From Prinsepia uniflora (lineage: Eukaryota > Streptophyta > Magnoliopsida > Rosales > Rosaceae), in NCBI GenBank assembly GCA_032719365.1, contig CM064873.1, positions 37,673,742 through 37,737,741 of the forward strand: DNA of 64,000 nt. Direction: 5' to 3'. Positions 22,430-33,220 of the stretch are shown in pieces (positions within the stretch are counted from its first letter, which is position 1; every line of letters starts with the position of its first letter). A program made the position numbers and the translations under genes. The notes beneath the pieces are model-generated. The model searched no databases, was not told the origin of the DNA, and was given only the letters and a program-made list of their open reading frames with translations.

Positions 22430-24996
22430 ACCTTCCACCCTTAAATAATTTTGTCCTTGAAATTCCCACTATACCGATTCGACATCCACCTCGTGGAAAT
22501 CAATCTCACATCACGTGTATACCTGTACACCCACTAACCAGTACAATACTTGTCTGCACCCAGACGTTACATCACGAACTCACCTCGTATCGGCTACACT
22601 CAACCACCTCGAGTGAAATCGATTACACGATTCGATCACTTGACAATTCTACCCTTACTCGGACATTTTCATTTTTTTCTCTCAATCACTAATCCACTCT
22701 GACATCTGCTCCCACGGAGAGGTACCAAATCCTACTCATCAATACAAGCTGACACATTCAGCTAAACCGTCACCACTCGACCAGTTGTAAGTCACTCCAA
22801 CATCCCCCTCACATTGAGAGTTACCAAATCTCACAATTTCTCCGCATTTCGCGAATTTTACCATGTCAACATTACACATTCCATAACGTCACTTTCAGCC
22901 GTCACTCAGGGCTTCATGGTCACAATTCAAATCACCGACACACCCTGACTCACCCTAGAGTCGTACCAAGGTACCTCGTACCAAAATATCCTCATAATTC
23001 ATGCTGCCATTAGTAAGAGTCACAGGGCAGCCGATCTACGCAAAACAACCCGTGGTTACACCAACCACCAACTCACTCAACCCGAGTATACGTATACCAA
23101 CGTCTCACTCGACCTGTATGTAACTGGACCCCATCGAATACCTGCCCAGCAGTAATACACATCCCATCTCTAGGGTTCCATTAGCCATCCACGGTTGTGC
23201 GCACCTGCTCATACAATCACTAAATCTGTCAAAATCACTTTGCCCAGTGCATAGTATTCAATGTCCAGTTCACATTCTCAACCAATCCAAAGATATCAGA
23301 ACCAAGCTGACTACCAACACATTCATCCACATACCCCTACTACATCCTATATGTCGTGACCATGCACCACTCAGGCCTGTCCAGTATCGAACCTCGCACA
23401 ACGTACCTTGTGCGTACATCCATCCACAAACCAGCCTACAACATAGCTCGTAGCTAAACACGCTTCAATTCTGGAGTTCATTTGTCCATTCCAGTACTAG
23501 CCAGATCAAATACTCCAACCCATCATCCATCACGAGTCCCATGGTCACCCGACCAGCATCACAACGTATAGTCCTAATCACGTAATCCAACACTTACCAA
23601 TCCGACTCACGCCCACCAAGGCGTACCCATTCATGCCAAATGGGCATCCAATCTCACCCACGTCTACTAAGACGCACTAACACCAAACCTATCGGTTACT
23701 TGCTCAAACGATTTCTGTACCACATTTGATTGAGTTCGAACGGAAGCCAATCCCATTGTTCACATATCTAATACTAACTAATCCAACCCTGTCGGATACC
23801 TACTCGTTCACAAGTCAAATCCTCAAGTCAATTCGTAAACATTTCAACTCACTCACGTACTGTCTCATATCGGATTAACTTCGAAAAGAAGTTCAGTCCA
23901 ACCATTCCAATATCCAAATATTCATGACAGGTAATAAACCTTCCATCTAACCTGATCGACAAGATCACGAGCCAGATCCATCACCACGTCACCCGACCGG
24001 TAACATCACGATCCTATATCGTAACCATGCCCAAAGTCCACAACCTCACAATCCTGATCCACCTAGAATCCACACATGCTCACTCAGCTAATAATCCACA
24101 TGAAATCTGATCTTAGGGTCTTACACCCTTTTTGAATCCTTCGTTAGTCACACCATTCTTCAACTATTTTCACATCTGAACACTCAGTTAAAACGAAACA
24201 TGTCTAAACTGTAGGTTCTCCCCAAATTTCTCATATCGATCCTTGTCATTCCACCTAGGAACAATCAAGGATGATCCAAGACGAAAACATCAACATCCAT
24301 CCTACGTGAGTGCAACAACAAACTCACTGCACCCACCATACCAAGTAACCCAACATCGTCCTCCACCGAGCAGAGCCTACTAAATCTCATTCACCTAGCC
24401 TCGAAGTACTTGACTCCTCCTGATGTCCCCAAAACACAACACGAGTCCACCGACCAATACATGCTCAACGTACTGGTGACAACAACCATCATCTGCCGTG
24501 GGTAGAAAATAAGAAGTCACCCCAATGACTTCAGAATACTCATCACCAAAGCTGAAATGAGCACTCCTCTCGTCTCCTCAATCACAACTGTTCTCAAGTC
24601 AGAGGTTCCAACCACGTTAGAAATAGATATACTTCTGACAAGATGTCAAGTCTAACCACAAGACTTCCCAAATCCTCAACTCGGTGGGACAGCCACGTGT
24701 CCGTAATCAATCTATTATTCAGACCTCTATCCGCTCGTAACCGTTTATGCACATCCAAAATGATGTAATTCATTACTATCTCGGTTTCACGTCTCAACCT
24801 TTACAGACTCAGCCCTCGGGTCTCCATGCCATCCCAATCACAAAATCTCACATCTACCACCACTAATTTTCCTCGGCTTTTCCAATTTCAATAATTTTCT
24901 TGTACTTCCCCAGGGATACTAGAAACGTACAACCACACAAGTTTCAGAGTTAACGACAACTCCCCGAATCCACTAATTTCCATGACGTCCACTGCG
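22430..24996 (-). mobile_element. Element E, 3' part of the internal region
   Basis: It opens next to the LTR with a polypurine tract (complement of 22430-22446), preceded on the minus strand by AATTTCAAGGACAAAATTATT, the same NFEDEI-like end seen in A, B and D. It then follows the B internal region closely (22450-24990 against 11110-12114 and 39370-40900). All frames are short and broken. E is the best copy for measuring the internal region: un-nested it is about 3.86 kb from primer site to polypurine tract. The last five bases are the left TSD of the Cassandra element. Confidence 0.85.
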
Positions 24997-25698
24997 TGTA
25001 AGACCCGTGCTCTGGAGGAAACGGTGAACGATCCCCCACATTCCTGCGAGGGGGAATGGTCTGGGAAGGGAATGGTGGTGTGCCTTAAATGTGTAGGCAC
25101 ACACCTATCTAGCACTAGGCCTTTTGGGAGCTCAAGTGGCTTTTGGGGGGATTGGAACCCCAAAGTTAAGCGAGTTGAGGCTGGTGCAATTCCATAATGG
25201 GTGACCCCCTAGGAAGTTGCACCTGAGCTCCCGAAAACAAAACGGTGAGGGCGAGGCCCAAAGGGGACAATATGGTGCTAGATGAGTCGGGTCTTAGCCG
25301 AGGAGGGTTGGGTCTTGACAATTTGGTATCAGAACCAGACCACGACCAGGAAGTGTGCCAGTGAGGACGTTGGGCCCTAAGGGCGGTGGATTGTAAGACC
25401 CGTGTCCTATAAGGAATAGTGAACGATCCCACAATCCTGCGAGGGGGAATGGTAGTGTGCCATAAAGGTGTAGGCACACGCCTATCTAGCACTAGGCCTT
25501 TTGGAAGCTCAAGTGGCTTTGGGGGGGATTGGAACCCCAAAGTTAAGCGAGCTGAGGCTGGTGCAATCCCATGATGGGTGACACCCTGCGAAGTTACACC
25601 ATGAGCTCCCGAAAACAAAAACGTGAGGGAGAGGCCCAAAGCGGACAATATGGTGCTAGATGAGTCGGGTCTTGACCGAGGAGGGTTGGGTCCTGACA
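24997..25698 (+). mobile_element. Cassandra-type TRIM, complete
   Basis: A 702-bp terminal-repeat retrotransposon in miniature. LTR1 is 24997-25320 (TGTAAGACCC...CTTGACA), the internal part only 25321-25391, and LTR2 25392-25698. A perfect TSD CTGCG flanks it (24992-24996 and 25699-25703). The internal part has a tRNA-Met primer site (TGGTATCAGAACC, 25324 on) and a purine tract CCCTAAGGGCGGTGGA before LTR2. Each LTR carries a segment like the 5S rRNA promoter, the hallmark of Cassandra. It encodes no protein and needs enzymes from another element. The 203-codon minus frame across it is a shadow. Confidence 0.93.
25104..25223 (+). promoter_or_regulatory. 5S rRNA-like segment in Cassandra LTR1
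   Basis: AAAGTTAAGCGAGTTGAG corresponds to the 5S A-box region (AGTTAAGCGTGCTTGGG), and GGGTGACCCCCTAGGAAGT to the C-box region (GGGTGACCTCCTGGGAAGT). The preceding CTATCTAGCACTAGG resembles the 5S 5' part (ATACCAGCACTA). In Cassandra elements this region is a polymerase III internal promoter. LTR2 (about 25470-25600) has the same segment. Too diverged and interrupted to be a working 5S gene. Confidence 0.82.
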
Positions 25699-26211
25699 CT
25701 GCGTCATCCAAAAACTCCTCGTGACTCAATCGTACCTCTTTCATCCATTCGCTGATGGATCCCATCCAGTCCATCACTCAACCATTACCGAATCTCGAAT
25801 ACCGAACATATGCCCATCACGACAGAGTCACATCCTAACGCATGGTTCATCGTCATCAAAAGCACTGGCACACAGTGTACGAATTAGTCAACCCTAGGTC
25901 GTTACTCACACCGAGCAACAACCCACACCTCCACTCAGGTTAGAGGAACTCTGCCTCTCTCTTACCCCACAACTATGGGTACCACCATTCTGACAATCCA
26001 CAACAAGGTATATAGATCCATCTCCACCACAACTACACCAATTACCCTCGATAGTCAACCATCTCCACACGACGGTCGGCTAACAATCATTGTTGTAGAG
26101 ATCCGCATCCACACACCACACTATTATCTGGTCTAACCCGGGATTCCATATATTATCTCAAACAGTACTCGTGGATCGCATCCCATCATTTCATTTCATT
26201 TCAAGCCAACC
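25699..26211 (-). mobile_element. Element E, internal region between Cassandra and D
   Basis: This matches 40800-41110 of the B internal region in the same orientation (for example CACACAGTGTACGA and CCCCACAACTNTGGGTAC). Frames are short. The right edge CAACC (26207-26211) is the left TSD of element D. Confidence 0.82.
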
Positions 26212-26556
26212 TATAACGACCCGTACAAAATTCCAGGATTAGATTAGTGACTAATCAAGGATTAGTAAGGTTAATCGGTGATTAATTGGGGGAAATCGGA
26301 CGAAAGATGTAAAATGGCCATTTTGCCCCTGGGCGTGGCTAAAATGTTAACTTTTAACCCGGTAGGTCCGATGGTCGAGGGCCGAGGACCGTTATGTAGA
26401 TCGGGTCGATACAAGTGCATAGACAGGCGGCACGCCGAAATCAGACATCGGACGGAGAAGTTATGGTTCACGGAAGTTCGATTGCATTATGCATGCATTA
26501 CGAGTTAAAGATTAGCTGGTAATATCTGATTGGTTGAATTTTTAAGTGGGACCCGT

Positions 26557-26582
26557 GGATGCGTGACAAGTGTCACTTAGGA
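26557..26582. promoter_or_regulatory. LTR dyad, D 5' LTR copy
   Basis: Arms GGATGCGTGACA and TGTCACTTAGG around AG, 345 bp from the LTR start. The right arm is cut by the 600-bp deletion, whose edge falls inside the dyad. Confidence 0.5.
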
Positions 26583-27189
26583 CGTAGATCGATAAGGTTT
26601 AATGCTAGGAACCCATAGGAATAAAAAAGGAATAGAATGGGCCGAAAATGAATGAAATGGGGCACTGTACTGGTCCAGACCGGTCCGGTCCGATTCAAAC
26701 CAGCGAACCCGGTTGGCTGGAGGTCGGGACTGGTTTCATGTGGATCAGACACCATCTCGATATTCTTCGGGACATCCGATGGTTTTGGATCGAGTTTAAA
26801 AATCGTTAAAAATTCAGAAAAATTACGGGGCTTCAATGAGAGGTTAATAAGGTAGTTAGTAACCCTCTATATTGATTTGGATAGGTTTGGGAGTCACGGT
26901 GACGACGATTAGCTCGGCGAGGCTTATAACACGCAAATCGAGGTGGTAGCTTAAGACGGTCTGTGAGTGGACCTTGACTTCTAAACTGTGATGCATGCAT
27001 AAATTTTTTTATATGGTTTATCGATATGATTCTATTATGATGCTTTGGATGATTGTGATTTACATGGTTTCACGTATTTCGAGGCGATTTACGTGCTTGC
27101 ACGTATATCGAGGTTTACGGTTTTGCACTGATTTTCTGTCCTTAGGGTTTTGGAAATGATTTCATGTAATGGTGTTGGATTTGAAAAGG

Positions 27190-27580
27190 AAAAATCGAGT
27201 TCGAGACCCATTTTTTTTGGAAACCCTCAACCTCGAAGTCCATTTAGTTACGTTCTCGGGATAGAGGCCCAATTGCTTCTTAAATCGATTTCGTATTTGG
27301 AAATATGGAATCGGGCACGAGACCCCTTTGATTTACGAACTCTCGGACTTGAAGTCCATTTGATTTAACGAGGCATCGGGCCAAAGGCCCAGTTCATTTA
27401 CGTATCGGGCTCGAGGCCCAGTTGATTTACGAATCGGGCACAAGGCCCATTTGGTTTAGGATATCGGTCACGAGGCCCATTTACTTTACGAAATCACGCA
27501 CGAGGCCCAGTTGGTTTGTCAATTCTGGGTTAGGGCCCAGTTATGGTTTACAATTGTCATTTCGGGTCGGGGACCCATAA
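27190..27580 (+). repeat. Array of about 32-bp stem units in D 5' LTR
   Basis: Successive units read TCGGGCACGAGACCCNTTTG, TCGGACTTGAAGTCCATTTG, TCGGGCTCGAGGCCCAGTTG and similar, separated by ATTTACGAA-like spacers. Each has a 4-bp stem. Stems change on both sides together: GGGC pairs with GCCC, GGAC with GTCC. The first units (about 27190-27260) are worn. The last unit, GGGTCGGGGACCC near 27575, has a 5-bp stem. Confidence 0.75.
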
Positions 27581-28240
27581 GTGGATTTATGGTTCATGAC
27601 GGTTTATGGGGACCGGCATGAACCCTTTAAAGGTTTTTATGCTTCATGACGGTTTATGGGGACCGGGCATGAACCCTTGAAAGGTTTTAAGAATGATTTC
27701 AAATGGTTTTTTGTTTACCATCCTTTATATATGGATTTTCCCCTCCGGGGAGGGTCGTTGGCCTATGTGGACCCTAGAGTAGTCACGGAGCACTAACTGA
27801 GTGGAGTCGCCCCCGTTGGGTTCCTTACTCTCAGAAAGGCTATGGATTATAACCCCTAGGGAGGCTTATTGATCTACGGACATTGACCTGGGTGGACCCT
27901 AGGGAGACTTGGGCTTTGAGACCCTGGGTAGCACGCGCGTAGCTCTAGATACCATGACAGGAATGGTTATATGATTTATGATAAACATCATTTCTTGGTT
28001 TTTCGAAATTGTGTTTTATGATGATAAATGGATTTGGGCTGAGATCCCACATATGTTTATTATGTTCTAGATTTCTGTAAATGGTTTTGGGCAGGGGCCC
28101 GTATGGATTTGGTTATTGAAACGTATGTGGTTTGATAAATGGTTTTACTATGCATGCTTGTTTTTTAGTGAAGGGCATAAACGTCTTTTATGAAATATGT
28201 TTTATAATGTTTTTTAGTGAAGGGCATAAACGTCTTTTAT

Positions 28241-31140
28241 GAACGTAACTGTATTTTAGAGTTTTGATCGTCAGACAGTTAGTTGGGATAGCCTTTCACA
28301 ATGTCGTAGGATCGATTTTGACGATAGTTTGGTGTTGAGACTAGTAGATGGTCAGATTTTGGCGAGTTAGGTGGCTATGCTGCTGGGAGCAGCCGGGTTC
28401 AGAGGATCCCTAGGTAGTGATCGTGGAACCTTAATGTAGGATGTATCGTTCGGAAAGGTGAGTTGGCAAGTGGTTCGACTTTGACGACTTTTCGGAGTCG
28501 AGACCGTCGGTCGGTCTAGTCACGTCAGCTTTAGTGATGGGACTGCACTTTGCAGTCGAGGTTGTACTTACTGATTAGACCTAGTTGTTTGTCGTGCTAC
28601 TTTAGTTGTGATGGATTATTGGTGCAACTAAGGTCATGGACGACCTGGTAGACGACATTGGTTGAGTCAGGTTACGATTGGTTAGATATTGGTTGGACAA
28701 GCTACCAGGGTTGGTACTTGTCGATGGAATCCCAGAGTGGGGATACAGAGTAGTTAGTACGGACGGTTGATTTTGATGGATGCGGAGTCTCAATAGCGAT
28801 GTCTGGTGGTTAGGTTTGCATGAGTCTGTGGCAGGCATTACTACCAAGAGTGGTTGTAGTTGCGGTTGTTGGGAATCAGAGACGTTCGGGGAACATTTCC
28901 TTTTCTCGTATGAGATGTCAGGGTGACTGTACCCAGAGTTGTTAGGTATGAGGGAAGCAGAGTTTCTCCAATTTGAGCAGAGGTACGGGGTTGTCGCTCG
29001 GTATGAGCGGAGATCCACAGTTGTCTGTTCCGCACCCTAGATGCTGATGCTGGTGTGCTGGTATTGGTACTGATACTGGTGCAGGTGCTAGTGCTGGTGT
29101 TTGTGATGACGATGAGTCACGAGTCGGGATGTGACGCCGTCAAAATGGGCAAGTGTTTGGTATCTGTGGGCCGATAGTGGATTTCAGATAGTGAAGGGCT
29201 GGATAGGATCTAACAGTAGTTGAGATGTGAGAACCGAGTAGTAATGGGTCCACATCCTTTTGGATGTACATAAATGACATAAGTTGATAGGCGAACTTGG
29301 TAGTGAGTTAGACTGGTTACGGACACGTGATTGATGTCCGAGTGTGTTGGTTCCGACATGGTTGGAACTTCAGAATCAAGAGAGAAGTTGTGATTGAGGT
29401 GACGAGAAGAGTACGGGTTTTCCGCATTGGTAATGGGTATCTTTGATGTCATTTCGGATGACTTCTCAGGTACTGTCATGGAAGATGATAGTTGTTGTCA
29501 CCAACAAGTTGATCGTGTATTGGTTGGTGGACCCGTGGTTTGAGTTGGGTTATCAGGAGGAGTTGAGTATTTTGAAGTTAGGTGATTGAGGTTTCTCATT
29601 TTCTGCTTGGTGGCAGACGATGTTGGGTTACATGGTGTGGTGAGTGCAACGAGCTTTGTTTGCATTCACGTAGGATGAATTTTGGTGTCATCGTCTTGGA
29701 TCATCCTTGATTTTCCTAGGTGGAATGATAAGGATCGATACGAGGTAATCAGAGAGGACCCACAGTCTCGGTGCCTTTCGTCGTTGACTGATCTGTTTAG
29801 ATGTGAAATTGGTTGAGGAGTGATGTGATTGACGAAAGATTCAGGAAGGCGTAGGACCCTATGATCAGATTTCAGGTGGGTTGATAACTGAGTGAGCTTG
29901 TGTGGATCCTAGGTGGATCGGGATTCAGATGTTGAGGACTTTGGGCATCGTGACGATCGGGGACCGTGATCTTGATGATCAGGTAAGGCGGAAATTTTAT
30001 CGCCCTTACTTGGATATTTGAGTTGAGGATGACGGGACTGAACTTCTTTTCGAGGTAAATCCCATATGGTGTATTAATCGAGCGAGTTGGTGTCCGATGG
30101 GATCGGATCTGGTCAGCACTAGATGTGTGAACAATGGGATTGGCTTCCCTCTGAAGTCTATCGATTGGGATCGGTAATGGTTTGAGCAGGTAACTGATAG
30201 GTTCAGAATTGGTACATCTCGATAGACGTGAGTGAGATTTGGTACCAGTTGGCATGAGTGGGTACGCCTTGGTGGGCGTGATTCAGATTGGTACGTATTG
30301 GATTACGTGATTATAAGTAGACGTTGTGATACTAGTCGGGTGACCATGGGACTCGAAATGGACGATGAGTTGGAGTACTTGATCTGTCCAGTACTGGATT
30401 GGACAGATGGACTCCAGAATTGAAACGTGATTGGCTAAGACCTAGGTTGTAGGCTGGTTGATGGTTAAATGTATGTATCCTGTACGTTGTTTGAGGTACG
30501 ATACCGGGCAGACTTATGGTCCTGGTGACAATATATGGGATATACTAGAGGTACATTGGTGAGCATGTTGGTTGTCGGCTTAGCCCCGATACCATTGGTT
30601 TAGTTGAGGACGTGAACTGGACATTGGATACCGTGCACTGGGTCATGGTATTTTTGATGGGTCCAGTTACACACAGGTCGAGTGCTTTGATGGTGTACGT
30701 ATACTCAGGGTGAGTGAGTTGGTGGTTAGAGTAACCAAAAGTAAGTATTGTGTCAGTTTCGACTAGAGACTGTCAAGTGGTGATAGTTTGTCGGATGTTT
30801 CAACGTGGATCGATCAGTGAGTTTGGTGACTCCCAGTGGGAGCAGACGTTACGATAAATTTGGGATTGAGAAAGGAACCGTCGAGTTGTTCGCGTCAATT
30901 AAATGGTAGAAGTGTCGGGTGGTATCAACTCGGAACGTGTGATTCCTGTCACTGTACGTGGTCGAGTGTAGTCGATGCGACGTCAGTATTGGTGGAATGT
31001 CTGGTTGCACACGAGTATCATTCTAGTTATTGGGTGTACAAGTGTACTTTTGTTGTGAGGTCGATTGTGCTTTCCATGAGGTGTATATGGAATCGGTATA
31101 GTTGGAATTTTGAGGACAAAATTAATTAAGGAGGGAACGT
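28241..31140 (+). mobile_element. Element D, internal region (non-coding) with polypurine tract
   Basis: About 2.9 kb, lacking its first part. Shared landmarks with A, B, E and I: GTCAGCTTTAGTGATGGGAC (28525), GATGCGGAGTCTC (28777), GGACAGATGGACTCCAG (30399). It ends TTTTGAGGACAAAATTAATT then AAGGAGGGAACGT (31128-31140), the polypurine tract. The 97-codon frame at 30836-31129 ends NFEDKIN. That is like the codons before the tract in Ty3/gypsy elements, but the frame has no integrase motif. A GGTGCT-rich stretch at 29041-29105 could be a worn gag linker. No other domain is visible. Confidence 0.8.
31128..31140 (+). other. Polypurine tract of element D
   Basis: AAGGAGGGAACGT lies directly before the 3' LTR (TGTAACGATCC). 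It is the priming site for plus-strand DNA synthesis. A has TTAAAGGGGGAAGGT at the same place (45071-45085); B and E match it in reverse. Confidence 0.8.
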
Positions 31141-31486
31141 TGTAACGATCCGTCCCGAATTTCAAGATTAGATTAGTGACTAATCAACGATTAGTATGGT
31201 TAATCGGTGATTAGTTGGGCGAAATCGAGCGACAGACGTAAAATGACCATTTTGCCCCTAGTCGTGGGCAAAATGCTGACTTTTGACCTGGGAGGTTCGA
31301 TGGTCGAGGGCCGAGGACCGTTATTTAGATCGGGTCGATACAAGTCCATATACAGGCGGCACACCGAAATCAGACATCGGACAGAGAAGTTATGGTTTAC
31401 GGAAGTTCGATTGTACGATGCACGCATTACAAGGTGATGATTAGGTGGCAACATCTGATTGGTTGAATTTTTAAGTCGGACCCATG

Positions 31487-31512
31487 GATGAGTGACAAGT
31501 GTCACTCATCCC
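31487..31512. promoter_or_regulatory. LTR dyad, perfect copy in D 3' LTR
   Basis: Arms GGATGAGTGACA and TGTCACTCATCC match perfectly over 12 bp around AG. It is 346 bp from the LTR start and 50-100 bp before an AT-rich stretch that could hold a TATA box. The core AGTGACA-NN-TGTCACT is the part kept in the most diverged family (M, 58847-58862). The half-site TGACA is bound by KNOX/BELL homeodomain proteins in plants; that link is inference only. Confidence 0.65.
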
Positions 31513-31559
31513 ATTGGTCATTAACCCCAAATAATGGATCTCATTATTGATTGGTGAGA

Positions 31560-31600
31560 TTTGGATTAATATAATATTATTTATATTATTTTATAATTCT
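31560..31600 (+). promoter_or_regulatory. AT-rich possible LTR promoter
   Basis: AATATAATATTATTTATATT followed by ATTTTATAAT, just downstream of the dyad. LTR H has an ATTATTTT repeat at the same place (49432-49480). The spacing suits a TATA box, but no start site can be shown from sequence. Confidence 0.35.
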
Positions 31601-31697
31601 CACTCATCACATCTCTTAATCTTAGCCCTTCATTTCCTCAATTCCCTCATCCTCACCGTCCCCTTATCTGAATCCTCACAACGAACCTCACCTTCCT

Positions 31698-31721
31698 CCC
31701 CCCCCCCCCCCCCCCCCCCCC
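31698..31721 (+). repeat. Run of 24 C
   Basis: A homopolymer within LTR D. Other LTRs have short C or G runs (15 C at 61993-62007, a G run at 1687-1696). Length in the assembly may be inexact. Confidence 0.9.
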
Positions 31722-32859
31722 TTCATCGACCAAAACATCACCATTAGTCCAAAATCGTGAACCCCATTTCTCACACACCCTCACATCCTCACCTATCACC
31801 TTTCATGTTTGAACGAGAATTAGAGAGCGAGGAAGGACGTGTTGAATGGTGGCTATGGCACGGGCCACCGTGGACTGCAGAGGTAAGTGACCCGAGAACC
31901 CCTTTTTAGTTCAAAAATTTGAAACTGAGTTTTAGGGATTATTAGTTAATTTCAAGGTTAAGAACGACTTTCTAGTGACATTTTGGGAAGGTTTGGATTG
32001 GATTCGAGGGCTAGGACGGTCGGAGATGACGGCGGGTGGAGGCTGCAGGAGCCGTCGCCATTTTCAATCATGGGAGGTATGTTCTACTTGCTTTTCTTGT
32101 GTTTTGAGGACGTAGATCGATAGGGTTTAATACTAGGAACCTTTAGAAATCAAAATGGAACCAAATGGACCGAAAATGAATGAAATGGGGCCCGGACCGG
32201 TCTAGACCGGTTCGGTCCGGTTCGAACCAGCGAACCCAGTTGGCTGGAGGTAGGAAACAATGAATAGTATTGGCGCATGGGCTTCATGCGCAGCCCCTTT
32301 GGGCAACGCGTGGGGGCGCATGAAGCATCCTTTGGGGATGACTTCAATATGACTTTTACTCTACTCCATGTAAGGAACATTTTGGTACTGATTTCCTGTC
32401 GATTGGACACCTTCTCGATATTGTCCGGGACATCCGAAGGTTTAGGATCGAGTTTAAAATAGTTAACAATTCAGGAAAAATAATGGGCTTCAATGAGAGG
32501 TTAATGAGGTAGTTAGTAACCCTCTAGATTGTTTTGGACAGGTTTGGGAGTCCTAGTGAAGACGATTAGCTCGGTGAGACTTACAACACTCAAATTGAGG
32601 CGTTAGCTTAGGACGGTCTATGAGTGGACCATGATTTCTAAACTGTGCTGCATGCATAAATCTTTTATATGGTTTATAGATATGATTCTATGATGATGAT
32701 TTGGATGATTGTGATTTACATGGTTCCACGCATTTCGAGGAGATTTACGTGCTTGCACGTAAATTGAGATTTTACGTTTTTGCACTGATTTTCCGTGCTT
32801 ATGGTTTTGGTAATGATTTCATCAAATGGTTTTGGATTTCAAAAGGTAAACTCAGGTTC

Positions 32860-33220
32860 AAGGCCCATTTGTTTTGGAAACCCTTTGGACTCGAAGTCCA
32901 TTTAGTTACGTTCCAGGGCTAGAGGCCCAATTCGTTCTTGAATTGATTTCGGAGTTGGAAATATGGAATCGGGCACGAGACCCTTTTGATTTACGAACTC
33001 TCGGACTTGAAGTCCATTTGATTTAACGAGGCATCTGGCCGAAGGCCAGTTGGTTTACGTATTGGGCTCGAGGCCCAGTTGATTTACGAATCGGGCACGA
33101 GGCCCATTTGTTTTACGATATCTACGAAATCAGGCACGAGGCCCAGTTGGTTTTTCAATCCGGGCTTAGGGCCCAGTTATGGTTTACAATTGTTATTTCG
33201 GGTCGGGGACCCAAAAATGG
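32860..33220 (+). repeat. Array of about 32-bp stem units in D 3' LTR
   Basis: Units such as TCGGACTTGAAGTCCATTTG (33001), TTGGGCTCGAGGCCCAGTTG and TCGGGCACGAGGCCCATTTG alternate with ATTTACGAA spacers. Stems are GGAC/GTCC or GGGC/GCCC. The array ends with GGGTCGGGGACCC, a 5-bp stem, then the hairpin units. Confidence 0.75.

Larger units (their letters stand above)
26212..28240 (+). mobile_element. Element D, 5' LTR (internally deleted)
   Basis: It starts TATAACGACCC (TG changed to TA). The dyad is at 26557-26582. The array of about 32-bp units is long here (27190-27580), followed by two hairpin units (27593-27690) and the GGGTCGTTGGCC module (27730-27960). A stretch of AGTGAAGGGCATAAACGTCT is duplicated at about 28167 and 28218. 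The LTR then breaks off into the internal region, without LTR end or primer site. Confidence 0.85.

Noticed and set aside
25166..25777. A 203-codon minus-strand frame, the longest in the window.
   Set aside because: It runs antisense through the Cassandra TRIM (24997-25698). The same frame recurs in pieces in the second Cassandra array (54407-55591), as expected from repeated DNA. It has no known domain.
30836..31129. A 97-codon plus-strand frame ending NFEDKIN, considered as an integrase C-terminus.
   Set aside because: Only the last few codons resemble a gypsy polyprotein end. The rest has no integrase or chromodomain motif and is broken in A, B and E.
31698..31721. A G-quadruplex or i-motif regulatory element at the 24-C run.
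   Set aside because: It is a plain homopolymer found in one LTR only; homologous LTRs lack it. Probably slippage, possibly with an assembly length error.
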